Part shown: piece by piece, positions 25,122-32,421 of the stretch
Layout: every line of letters starts with the position of its first letter
How positions within the stretch are numbered: the stretch's first letter is position 1
DNA from: JBFWRK01 sp050248955
GTDB lineage: Bacteria > Actinomycetota > Acidimicrobiia > Acidimicrobiales > Ilumatobacteraceae
DNA: 64,000 nucleotides
Direction: 5' to 3'
Assembly: GCA_050248955.1 (NCBI GenBank)
Contig: JBFWRK010000020.1
Span: 1 to 64,000, forward strand
The notes under the pieces: model-generated
What the model was told of the DNA's origin: nothing
What the model saw: only the letters and a program-made list of their open reading frames with translations
Databases searched by the model: none
Made by a program: the position numbers and the translations under genes

Positions 25122-26974
25122 AGGTCGCCGACTCGTCGCTCGCGTCGGCGCGGCGGATCGCGGCGATGCTCGTGGAACGAGCTCGTGCCCGCCCGCGTCC
25201 GGTCGCAGTGGTCGTGGTCGGCGCCCTGCTCGCGCTCGTCCTGATCGCCGCGTCGACCGGTGGCGCCGACCGGCGGCTCGCGAGAGCGTCGCCGGATGCG
25301 ACCTCGTCGACCACCGAGGTCGCATCCTCCGCACGCGCTGCGGCACCGGTTCCGCGATCGACAACGACCACGACCACGACCACGACCACGAACTCGAACA
25401 CGGGGTCGACCTCCACGACGATCGCGCCCACGACCACGGCGCCTTCGACGACCGTCGCCGTCCCCCCCGCAGTCGACCCGGAGAGCCCCGCCGTCGTCGC
25501 CAGGCCGATCCCGGTCGCGCCGATCGAGGTCACCCCACCGGCCCCAGCTCCTCCGTGGGCATGGTCGACGCGGACCACCCCAGCCGGCCTCGTCGTCACC
25601 GATGTCGGGTGCGCGGCAGGCACGAGCGCTGCGGCGCTCGACGCGTTCTTCGCCGCCCGCATCGGCCCGCTCCTCGGCACCGACTACCAACACCTCTACC
25701 CGCTCGGTGACGGTCGATCGCTCTGGTTGTTCCAGGACGCGTTCCTCGACCACTCCGGCGGCGCGGAGCGTCTCAGCCAGGCGCGCTTCGCGCACAACAT
25801 CGCGCTCGTCCAGGACGGCGCCTGCTTCACGCTCCAACACCGTGGCACGGCTGCGATCCCCACCTCGTTCGAAGGCGGTACGGGCGAGCAGCCGCTGACC
25901 CGCTGGTTCTGGCCGATGGGCGGTGAGGTGTCGAACGGGCGGCTGCAGGTGTTCTGGGCGGAGATGGTCAAGGACGGGTACGAGCCCGGGCCGGGTGACG
26001 GACTCGGCTGGCACCCTGCGGCTACCTGGCTCGCGACGTACGACACGCACACGCTCACCCGCCTCTCGTTCGCACCGGCGCCGAACTCCGGTGTCACGCC
26101 GATCTACGGCTACGCCGTCTCGTCCGACGCGTCGTACACGTACCTGTTCGGCAACAGCTTCGAGCAGAACCTCACGCGTGAGGGCGGCTTCTGGTCCGGA
26201 CCGCACTCGGGCGCGGCGATGTGGCTCGCCCGTGTCCCGCTCGGCGAGTTGGACGCCGCGCCGGAGTACCGCACCGATGCGGACTGGTCACCGGATCCCG
26301 GGACGGCACGGCCGTTCTTGCGCCGATACTGGACCGAGAACCCGATGCAGCCGCGCTACGTCGACGGGCAGTGGGTGTCGGCGACGAAGGTCGACGGCTA
26401 CTGGGGTGAGGAGCTGAGCATCGACGTCGCGCTCGACCCGTGGGGTCCGTGGACCACCGTCCAGCGGCGTGTGATCGCGCCGAGGGGCGGCGATCCGGCG
26501 ATGAACACGTACCACGCCCACCTGCTGCCGTGGCGTGAGAACGGCTCGCTCGTGGTCGTCGTGTCGCAGAACGCTCGCGACATGCTGCGCGACGCTTACC
26601 CGAACCCGTGGCGCTACCGGCCCGCGGTGTTCACCACCCCCTGGGCCGTCGCGCCACCACCGCCCCCACCCCCACCTCCACCGCCTGACACCACCGTGCC
26701 GGAGACGACGGCCACGCTCCCCTCCGCAACGACGACATCGGCGCCCTCGACGACCATCGCGCCGACGACGAGCACGTCGCCCACGACGACGACCACGACC
26801 ACCGTCGTCCCCACGACCACGACGTCCACCACGACGACGACAGCCAGCCCGACCACCGTCGTGACCGTTCCACCGACAACCGTCGCCGCGCCGGCCACGA
26901 CCGAGGAGACGCCGACGACGGTCGCGACGACATCGGCCACCGCGATCAGGACCTCGACGAGCACCTCCGGGTAG
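25118..26974 (+). CDS. Thr-rich membrane-anchored surface protein with propeller-like domain
   Basis: The 618-residue protein has a single N-terminal membrane segment (about residues 28-45, VAVVVVGALLALVLIAAS), a Thr-rich linker near 80-110 and a globular domain at about 160-510. A poly-Pro run and a second Thr/Pro/Val-rich tail of more than 100 residues follow. The globular part repeats strand patterns such as YQHLYPLGDGRSLWLFQDAF and resembles the beta-propeller DUF4185/DUF5005 group often found on secreted glycan-acting proteins, but I do not assign an activity. No LPXTG sortase motif is present. The GTG start overlaps the oxygenase stop. Confidence 0.8.
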   Translation: MKVADSSLASARRIAAMLVERARARPRPVAVVVVGALLALVLIAASTGGADRRLARASPDATSSTTEVASSARAAAPVPRSTTTTTTTTTTNSNTGSTSTTIAPTTTAPSTTVAVPPAVDPESPAVVARPIPVAPIEVTPPAPAPPWAWSTRTTPAGLVVTDVGCAAGTSAAALDAFFAARIGPLLGTDYQHLYPLGDGRSLWLFQDAFLDHSGGAERLSQARFAHNIALVQDGACFTLQHRGTAAIPTSFEGGTGEQPLTRWFWPMGGEVSNGRLQVFWAEMVKDGYEPGPGDGLGWHPAATWLATYDTHTLTRLSFAPAPNSGVTPIYGYAVSSDASYTYLFGNSFEQNLTREGGFWSGPHSGAAMWLARVPLGELDAAPEYRTDADWSPDPGTARPFLRRYWTENPMQPRYVDGQWVSATKVDGYWGEELSIDVALDPWGPWTTVQRRVIAPRGGDPAMNTYHAHLLPWRENGSLVVVVSQNARDMLRDAYPNPWRYRPAVFTTPWAVAPPPPPPPPPPPDTTVPETTATLPSATTTSAPSTTIAPTTSTSPTTTTTTTVVPTTTTSTTTTTASPTTVVTVPPTTVAAPATTEETPTTVATTSATAIRTSTSTSG

Positions 26975-27032
26975 AGGACGCTGACGTGGGCCGGGCTGCT
27001 CGGCTCCGATCGGCTGATCGGGGTGGCGACGG

Positions 27033-27350
27033 TCAGTCGAGGCCGAGAACCGTCGCGAGGGCTTCATCGACGGCCCAGAGCTCCTCGAGGGCGAGGTGGC
27101 CGACTCGTCTGCCAAGACGCTGTGCATCGACCGCTCCGAGTTGCTCGACGAGCAACCTCGTCGTCACGCCCGCTACTTCGATCTCGGGACGGAACGATGC
27201 TGGGCGGGCGCTGCGGGATGTCGGAGCGACGATGACGACGGACCGCGGCAAGAGGGCGTCAGCCTGCACGACGACGCCGAAGCGCTCGCCGGCTTGCTCG
27301 TGCCCGATGCCCTTGGGTGTTCGAAACCGGTAGACGTCACCGCGGCGCAC
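27033..27350 (-). CDS. mazF: MazF/PemK-family endoribonuclease toxin
   Basis: The 105-residue protein starts MRRGDVYRFRTPKGIGHEQAG, the common MazF beginning with an R-G-D-V-x-x motif. It continues with RFGVVVQADALLPRSVVIVAPTS and a C-terminal helix LEELWAVDEAL. Such toxins cut mRNA at short sequences. It overlaps the upstream ribbon-helix-helix antitoxin gene by 14 nt, so translation is linked. It is of standard length and looks intact. Confidence 0.92.
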   Translation of the reverse strand: MRRGDVYRFRTPKGIGHEQAGERFGVVVQADALLPRSVVIVAPTSRSARPASFRPEIEVAGVTTRLLVEQLGAVDAQRLGRRVGHLALEELWAVDEALATVLGLD

Positions 27351-27576
27351 GCAGTGACTCCATGAGCGTCGCGACCGACAGCATCTCGGCCTTGTCTGCC
27401 TCGTCGGCTTCCAGAGCGGCTGCCTCTGCAGCCAGCGCGCGTCGACGATGAATGCGCTCGGCTGACGCGAGGAGGGACGAGCGAATCGCTTCCGACTGGG
27501 TCAACCCCGACGCTTCGAGCAGCCGCAGAGCCCGTTCCGCATCGTCGTCGAGCCGAACAGAGATAGCTCTCGCCAT
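27337..27576 (-). CDS. Ribbon-helix-helix antitoxin
   Basis: The 79-residue protein begins MARAISVRLDDDAERALRLLEASGLTQSEAIRSSLL, a CopG/RHH DNA-binding dimerisation unit. A charged Ala/Glu-rich helical tail follows that should wrap the MazF-type toxin. It precedes the toxin gene. Upstream is a clear promoter with -10 only 6 nt before the ATG, so the message is probably leaderless and autoregulated by the RHH domain. Confidence 0.92.
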   Translation of the reverse strand: MARAISVRLDDDAERALRLLEASGLTQSEAIRSSLLASAERIHRRRALAAEAAALEADEADKAEMLSVATLMESLRAPR

Positions 27577-27582
27577 GCACGC

Positions 27583-27611
27583 AGTATGACACTTCGTAAT
27601 ACAGATGGCAA
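27583..27611 (-). promoter_or_regulatory. Promoter of the MazEF-like operon
   Basis: On the minus strand, TTGCCA (27606-27611) and CATACT (27583-27588) are separated by 17 nt, the best sigma-70-like match seen in the window. The ATG follows 6 nt after the -10. Confidence 0.7.
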
Positions 27612-27628
27612 CAGGCTACAGCTCTGCG

Positions 27629-28141
27629 TCAGGCCGGATCGGCGACCTGCGCTGCTGCGTCGTCCGGCTCCGCCCGCCGAACCAGGAGGCACTGATCGAC
27701 GCGGAACCAGCGATGGGTACGTTGGTCCTTGGCCGAGAAAAGGGGTGCCGCCACGGAGGTAGGGACGATCTCCGGCCTGTCGACCCGGTAGGTGTTCCCT
27801 TCGTGCACGATGGTGGCCGACCCATTCAAGACCACGTTCTTGAGCCAGTCGGTGTTCGGCCCGTACGGGAGCGCGATCACGAACCCGGCGTCGGTCGGCA
27901 CGGCCTGCACCGGCGTTTCGTACGGCCGGCCTGTCGTCCTGCCGACATGTCGGACGACCGATGCAATGCCACCAGGCGTTCCGCTCGACTTCAACACGAA
28001 CGGTTTCGTGGCTCGACCGGTCCGGCGGACGGCATTGAGCACGAGTGGCGACTTCGCTCGCATCCCGGCCACGAAGATGATCACGATCACCCCGAAGGCG
28101 AGGAGCACACCGCCGACGAGCTTGGTGATTCGTCTCCACAT
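27629..28141 (-). CDS. Membrane-anchored deazaflavin-type nitroreductase-family protein
   Basis: The 170-residue protein has one N-terminal membrane helix (about residues 8-28, VGGVLLAFGVIVIIFVAG). A split-barrel domain follows with VVRHVGRTTGRPYETPVQAVPT, FVIALPYGPNTDWLKNVVLNG and YRVDRPEIV, the pattern of F420-dependent Ddn-like reductases of actinobacteria. Its substrate is unknown. It diverges from the second methylated-amine operon, with a 205-nt intergenic region holding a palindrome. Confidence 0.88.
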   Translation of the reverse strand: MWRRITKLVGGVLLAFGVIVIIFVAGMRAKSPLVLNAVRRTGRATKPFVLKSSGTPGGIASVVRHVGRTTGRPYETPVQAVPTDAGFVIALPYGPNTDWLKNVVLNGSATIVHEGNTYRVDRPEIVPTSVAAPLFSAKDQRTHRWFRVDQCLLVRRAEPDDAAAQVADPA

Positions 28142-28221
28142 GTTCCACCACCTTCGACTCCCGCGCTCCAGAATGCAAGCAGGTTGCAGGTTCCTGCGGC
28201 CACGTGTGTGTGTGCGCGCTC

Positions 28222-28240
28222 GGTTGCGGATAGCGCAACC
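28222..28240. promoter_or_regulatory. Palindrome upstream of the MttB-sarcosine oxidase operon
   Basis: GGTTGCG at 28222-28228 and CGCAACC at 28234-28240 form a perfect inverted repeat around GATAG. A TACAGT -10-like hexamer is at 28280-28285, so the palindrome lies where an activator or divergent repressor would bind. Confidence 0.45.
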
Positions 28241-28346
28241 AGGCGAACAAACGCGACTCTGGGGGGTGGTGTTTCCCGGTACAGTCGTGCTGGTTCTGGA
28301 TGGTGCCGCGTGGTGCGGTGCCGCAGCGCGAGCACGGGGGGACTGC

Positions 28347-29912
28347 GTGGCCGAGATCGACGCCGGTTCGGGCTCCGGGACGCGGAGACGCAGGGGCGGC
28401 GGTCGTCACGAGGGCGAACGGGACCGGCTCCCGCAGCAACGGCCTTGGTCGCAGCCCCGGCTGCGCTACCCGCCGACGGAGGTCGTCTCGGCCGACGAGC
28501 TCGAGTCGATCCACGAAGCGTCGCTGCGCGTCCTCGCCGAGATCGGCATGGACTTCCTCGACGCGGACGTGCGCCGGCTCCTCGTCGAGGCCGGCGCTCG
28601 CGTCGAAGAGGGCAGCGAGCGCGTGCGCTTCGACCCCGAGTTGGTCACGTCGTTGATCACCACCGCGCCGTCGTCGTTCACGTTGCACGCCCGGAACCCC
28701 GACCGCCACCTCGTGATCGGCGGCGACCACCTCGCCTTCGGGTCCGTGGCGAGCGCGCCGAACGTGTCGGACCTCGAGCGTGGCCGGAGGGTCGGCAACC
28801 GGGCGGACTACCAGGACCTGCTACGGCTCTCGCAGATGCTCAACACCGTGCACTTCCTCGCCGGCTACCCGGTCGAGCCGATCGACATCCACGCGTCGGT
28901 GCGCCATCTCGACGCGACCTACGACGCGCTGACGCTCACGGACAAACCGCTCCATGCCTACAGCCTCGGTCGCCAGCGCAACCGCGACTGCCTCGAGATG
29001 GTGCGGATCGCCAGGGGCATCGACGATGAGACGCTCGAGCGCGAGCCTTCGATCTTCACGGTGATCAACTCGAGCTCGCCGCTCCGTCTCGACACCCCGA
29101 TGCTGCACGGGATCATGGAGTTCGCGTCCCGCAACCAGGTCGTCGTGATGACGCCGTTCACGCTCGCCGGCGCGATGGCACCGGTCACGCTCGCCGGCGC
29201 ACTGGCGCAGCAGAACGCGGAAGCGCTCGCCGGTGTGCTCCTGACGCAGGTCGTCCGGCCGGGAGCACCCGTCGTCTACGGCGGCTTCACGTCGAACGTC
29301 GACATGCAGTCCGGCGCGCCGGCGTTCGGCACGCCCGAGTACATGCGCACCGCCATGGTCGGCGGACAGCTCGCCCGCCGCTACTCGCTGCCCTACCGGT
29401 CGTCGAACGTCTGCGCCGCCAACGCCGTCGATGCCCAGGCGGCCTACGAATCGGTGTTCTCGCTGTGGGGCGCTGTCATGGGCGGCGTCAACTTGCTGAT
29501 GCACGGCGCGGGATGGATGGAAGGCGGGCTCCACGCCGGCTTCGAGAAGATGATCATCGACGCCGAGCTGTTGCAGATGGTTGCCGCGTTCCTCGATCCG
29601 ATCGTCGTCGACGAGGACTCGCTCGCGCTCGATGCGATGCGCGAGGTCGGCCCGGGCGGTCACTTCTTCGGCGCCGCGCACACCCAGGCCCGGTACCGGA
29701 CGGCGTTCCACAAGCCGATGATCTCCGACTGGCGGAACTTCGAGACGTGGCAGGAGGCGGGCAGCCCCGAGGCGGCAGGCAAGGCGCACCGCATCTACAA
29801 GGATCTGCTCACCGCGTATGAGCCGCCGCCGATCGACGACGCCATCGCCGCCGAGCTCGCCGACTTCGTCGCCCGGCGGAGGTCCGAGGGTGGCGTCGCC
29901 ACCGACTATTGA
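28347..29912 (+). CDS. Trimethylamine methyltransferase (MttB) family protein, non-pyrrolysine, copy 2
   Basis: The 521-residue homologue of the protein at 12.6 kb has the same landmarks: VSADELESIHEASLRVLAEIGMDFL, VVVMTPFTLAGAMAPVTLAG, PGAPVVYGGFTSNVDMQSGAP, LLMHGAGWMEGGLHAGFEKM and MREVGPGGHFFGAAHT. Its GTG is preceded by GGGGGGA, and the first 50 residues are Arg/Gly-rich and disordered. The stop is TGA and no internal TAG occurs. It heads the operon with a dimethylglycine dehydrogenase-like protein and sarcosine oxidase subunits, so it probably takes the first methyl from a quaternary amine such as glycine betaine. The acceptor is unclear because no corrinoid protein is adjacent. Confidence 0.9.
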   Translation: MAEIDAGSGSGTRRRRGGGRHEGERDRLPQQRPWSQPRLRYPPTEVVSADELESIHEASLRVLAEIGMDFLDADVRRLLVEAGARVEEGSERVRFDPELVTSLITTAPSSFTLHARNPDRHLVIGGDHLAFGSVASAPNVSDLERGRRVGNRADYQDLLRLSQMLNTVHFLAGYPVEPIDIHASVRHLDATYDALTLTDKPLHAYSLGRQRNRDCLEMVRIARGIDDETLEREPSIFTVINSSSPLRLDTPMLHGIMEFASRNQVVVMTPFTLAGAMAPVTLAGALAQQNAEALAGVLLTQVVRPGAPVVYGGFTSNVDMQSGAPAFGTPEYMRTAMVGGQLARRYSLPYRSSNVCAANAVDAQAAYESVFSLWGAVMGGVNLLMHGAGWMEGGLHAGFEKMIIDAELLQMVAAFLDPIVVDEDSLALDAMREVGPGGHFFGAAHTQARYRTAFHKPMISDWRNFETWQEAGSPEAAGKAHRIYKDLLTAYEPPPIDDAIAAELADFVARRRSEGGVATDY

Positions 29913-29979
29913 TGCGGACCACGAGTTCGAGCACGCCCACCGACCCGCGGCCCCGGGACCGCCCCCGAAAGGAACCCTC

Positions 29980-32421
29980 GTGAAGTCATCGGCCCAAGTC
30001 GTCGTCATCGGCGGTGGTGTCGTCGGGTGCAGCGTCCTGTACCACCTCACCAGAGCCGGCTGGACCGACGTCGTGCTGCTGGAGCGCAAGGAGCTCACCG
30101 CCGGCTCGACGTGGCACGCGGCGGGCGGGATGCACACCCTCAACGGCGATCCGAACGTGTCGAAGCTGCAGCAGTACACGATCCAGCTGTACGAGGAGAT
30201 CGAGCGCGTCTCGGGCCAGAACTGCAGCATCCACCTGCCCGGCGGGCTGATGCTCGCCGACACCGAGGTCCGCATGGACTTCCTCCGCATGGCACAGGCC
30301 CGCGGCCGCTACCTCGGCATGGAGCTGGACCTGATCAGCGCGAAGGAGGCGAAGGCGATGTTCCCGCTCATGGAGGACCAGTACTTCGTCGGCGCGCTGT
30401 ACGACCCGGTGGAGGGGCATGTCGATCCGTCCGGAGTCACCCACGCCTACGCGATCTGCGCCCGCATGGCGGGTGCCGAGGTGTACCGCAACACGTGGGT
30501 CCACGGGCTGAGCCAACGCGGCGACGGAACCTGGGACGTGCACACCGACGTCGGCGGGACGATCCATGCCGAGCACATCGTCAACGCCGGCGGGCTGTGG
30601 GCGCGCGAGGTCGGGCGGATGATCGGCATCGAGCTCCCCGTGCTCGCAATGGAGCACATGTACCTCGTCACGGAGGACATGCCGGAGGTCGCCGCGAACC
30701 AGGCGGCCACCGGCAGGGAGATGCCGATGGCACTCGACTTCGCCGGCGAGATCTACATCCGCCAGGAGCAGGGCGGCATGCTGCTCGGCACGTACGAGCA
30801 AACCTGCGTGCCATGGTCGCCGAAGGAGACGCCATGGGACTTCGGCGCCCGGTTGCTCGAACCCGATCTCGACCGCATCGCACCGGAGCTCGAGGTGGCG
30901 TTCAAGCACTACCCGGCGATGGCTACGGCCGGCATCAAGCGGGTCATCAACGGTCCGTTCACGTTCTCCCCCGACGGCAACCCGCTCGTCGGTCCGATCC
31001 GCGGCCGGCGCAACTGCTGGGTCGCGTGTGCGGTGATGGCCGGCCTCTCGCAGGGAGGTGGCGTCGGACTCGCGCTCGCGAACTGGATGACCGAGGGCGA
31101 CTCGGGCATGGACATCTGGGGGATGGACGTCGCCCGCTACGGCGACTACGCGACGCTCCCCTACACGAACGCCAAGGTGCGCGAGAACTACGCCCGCCGG
31201 TTCCGGATCACGTTCCCGAACGAGGAGCTGCCGGCCGGCCGCCCGTTGCACACGACGCCCGTCTACGACCGGCTCACCGATGCCAACGCCGTGTGGGGTG
31301 CGTCTTTCGGGCTCGAGCACGCGCTCTGGTTCCAGCAGCCCGGTCTCGCGCCCGTCGAGGAGGTGACGTTCCGCCGCTCGAACGCGTGGGATCAGGTCGC
31401 CGCGGAGTGCGCTGCCGTGCGCGAGCGCGTCGGGTTGACCGAGATCTCGAACTTCGCGAAGTACCGCGTGACCGGGCCGGGCGCCGCCGGATGGCTCTCG
31501 TCGCTGCTCACCAACCGGATGCCGGCGCTGGGCCGGATCGTGCTCACCGCGATGCTGAACGAGCAGGGACGGATCGTGGGCGAGTTCACCGTGGCCCGCG
31601 CCGCCGAAACGGAGTTCTTCCTGTTCGGTTCCCAGGCCGCCGAGGTGCATCACAGCCGCTGGTTCCTCGATCACCTCCCTGCGGACGGGAGCGTCTCGTT
31701 CGAAGTGCTCGGACTGCGCCTCGTCGGCCTCTCGCTCGCCGGCCCGCACGCCCGCGACGTGCTCCGGAAGATCACGGACGTCGACCTGGCGACGTCGTCG
31801 TTCAGGTTCATGGACTTCCGCAAGGTCGATCTCGGCACGATCCCGGCCCATGTCGGGCGCCTCACGTACTCGGGCGACCTCGGCTACGAGCTGTGGGTCG
31901 CACCTGAGTACCAGCGCGTCCTCTTCGACCGGCTGATGGAAGCGGGCGCAGAGTTCGGCATCCGGTTGTTCGGGTTCCGGGCGCTGATGTCGCTGCGGCT
32001 CGAGAAGAGCTTCGGCACGTGGTTCCGCGAGTACCGGCCGATCTACACCCCGCTCGAGGCAGGGATCACGCACTACATCAAGCTCGACCACGAGTTCGTC
32101 GGCCGCAGCGCGCACGAGGCGCAGCTGATCACGGGACCCGCCCGGCGCCTGGTGACGCTGATCGTCGACCCGGACCCGGACGATCCTGCCGACGTCATCG
32201 GTGACGAACCGATCTGGCACGACGGCGCGGTCGTCGGCTGGGTCACGTCCGGCGGCTACGCCCACCACAGCAAGGTCTCGCTCGCACTCGGCTACGTGCC
32301 CGCAGCGCTCGCTACCGCGGACGCCGGCGACTTCGAGATCGAGATCATCGGCCGCCGCCGTCAGGCGCGGCTGCAGCTCGAGCCGGTCTTCGACCCAGCG
32401 GGCACGCGGATGCGCGCATGA
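29980..32421 (+). CDS. Dimethylglycine/sarcosine dehydrogenase-like FAD-GcvT protein
   Basis: The 813-residue two-part enzyme has an N-terminal DAO-type FAD domain (VVVIGGGVVGCSVLYHLTRAG at about 7-27) with the TAGSTWHAAG motif conserved around the covalent flavin site of dimethylglycine dehydrogenases. The FAO_M linker follows, then a C-terminal GcvT-like tetrahydrofolate domain from about residue 420. It should oxidise an N-methyl group of dimethylglycine or sarcosine and pass the C1 unit to folate. GAAAGGAA precedes the GTG. It is 67 nt after the MttB gene and overlaps the next gene as ATGA. Confidence 0.93.
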   Translation: MKSSAQVVVIGGGVVGCSVLYHLTRAGWTDVVLLERKELTAGSTWHAAGGMHTLNGDPNVSKLQQYTIQLYEEIERVSGQNCSIHLPGGLMLADTEVRMDFLRMAQARGRYLGMELDLISAKEAKAMFPLMEDQYFVGALYDPVEGHVDPSGVTHAYAICARMAGAEVYRNTWVHGLSQRGDGTWDVHTDVGGTIHAEHIVNAGGLWAREVGRMIGIELPVLAMEHMYLVTEDMPEVAANQAATGREMPMALDFAGEIYIRQEQGGMLLGTYEQTCVPWSPKETPWDFGARLLEPDLDRIAPELEVAFKHYPAMATAGIKRVINGPFTFSPDGNPLVGPIRGRRNCWVACAVMAGLSQGGGVGLALANWMTEGDSGMDIWGMDVARYGDYATLPYTNAKVRENYARRFRITFPNEELPAGRPLHTTPVYDRLTDANAVWGASFGLEHALWFQQPGLAPVEEVTFRRSNAWDQVAAECAAVRERVGLTEISNFAKYRVTGPGAAGWLSSLLTNRMPALGRIVLTAMLNEQGRIVGEFTVARAAETEFFLFGSQAAEVHHSRWFLDHLPADGSVSFEVLGLRLVGLSLAGPHARDVLRKITDVDLATSSFRFMDFRKVDLGTIPAHVGRLTYSGDLGYELWVAPEYQRVLFDRLMEAGAEFGIRLFGFRALMSLRLEKSFGTWFREYRPIYTPLEAGITHYIKLDHEFVGRSAHEAQLITGPARRLVTLIVDPDPDDPADVIGDEPIWHDGAVVGWVTSGGYAHHSKVSLALGYVPAALATADAGDFEIEIIGRRRQARLQLEPVFDPAGTRMRA

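Noticed and set aside
12596..29912. MttB homologues considered as pyrrolysine-containing
   Set aside because: Both frames are continuous without internal TAG and end with TGA. No pylTSBCD genes are seen.
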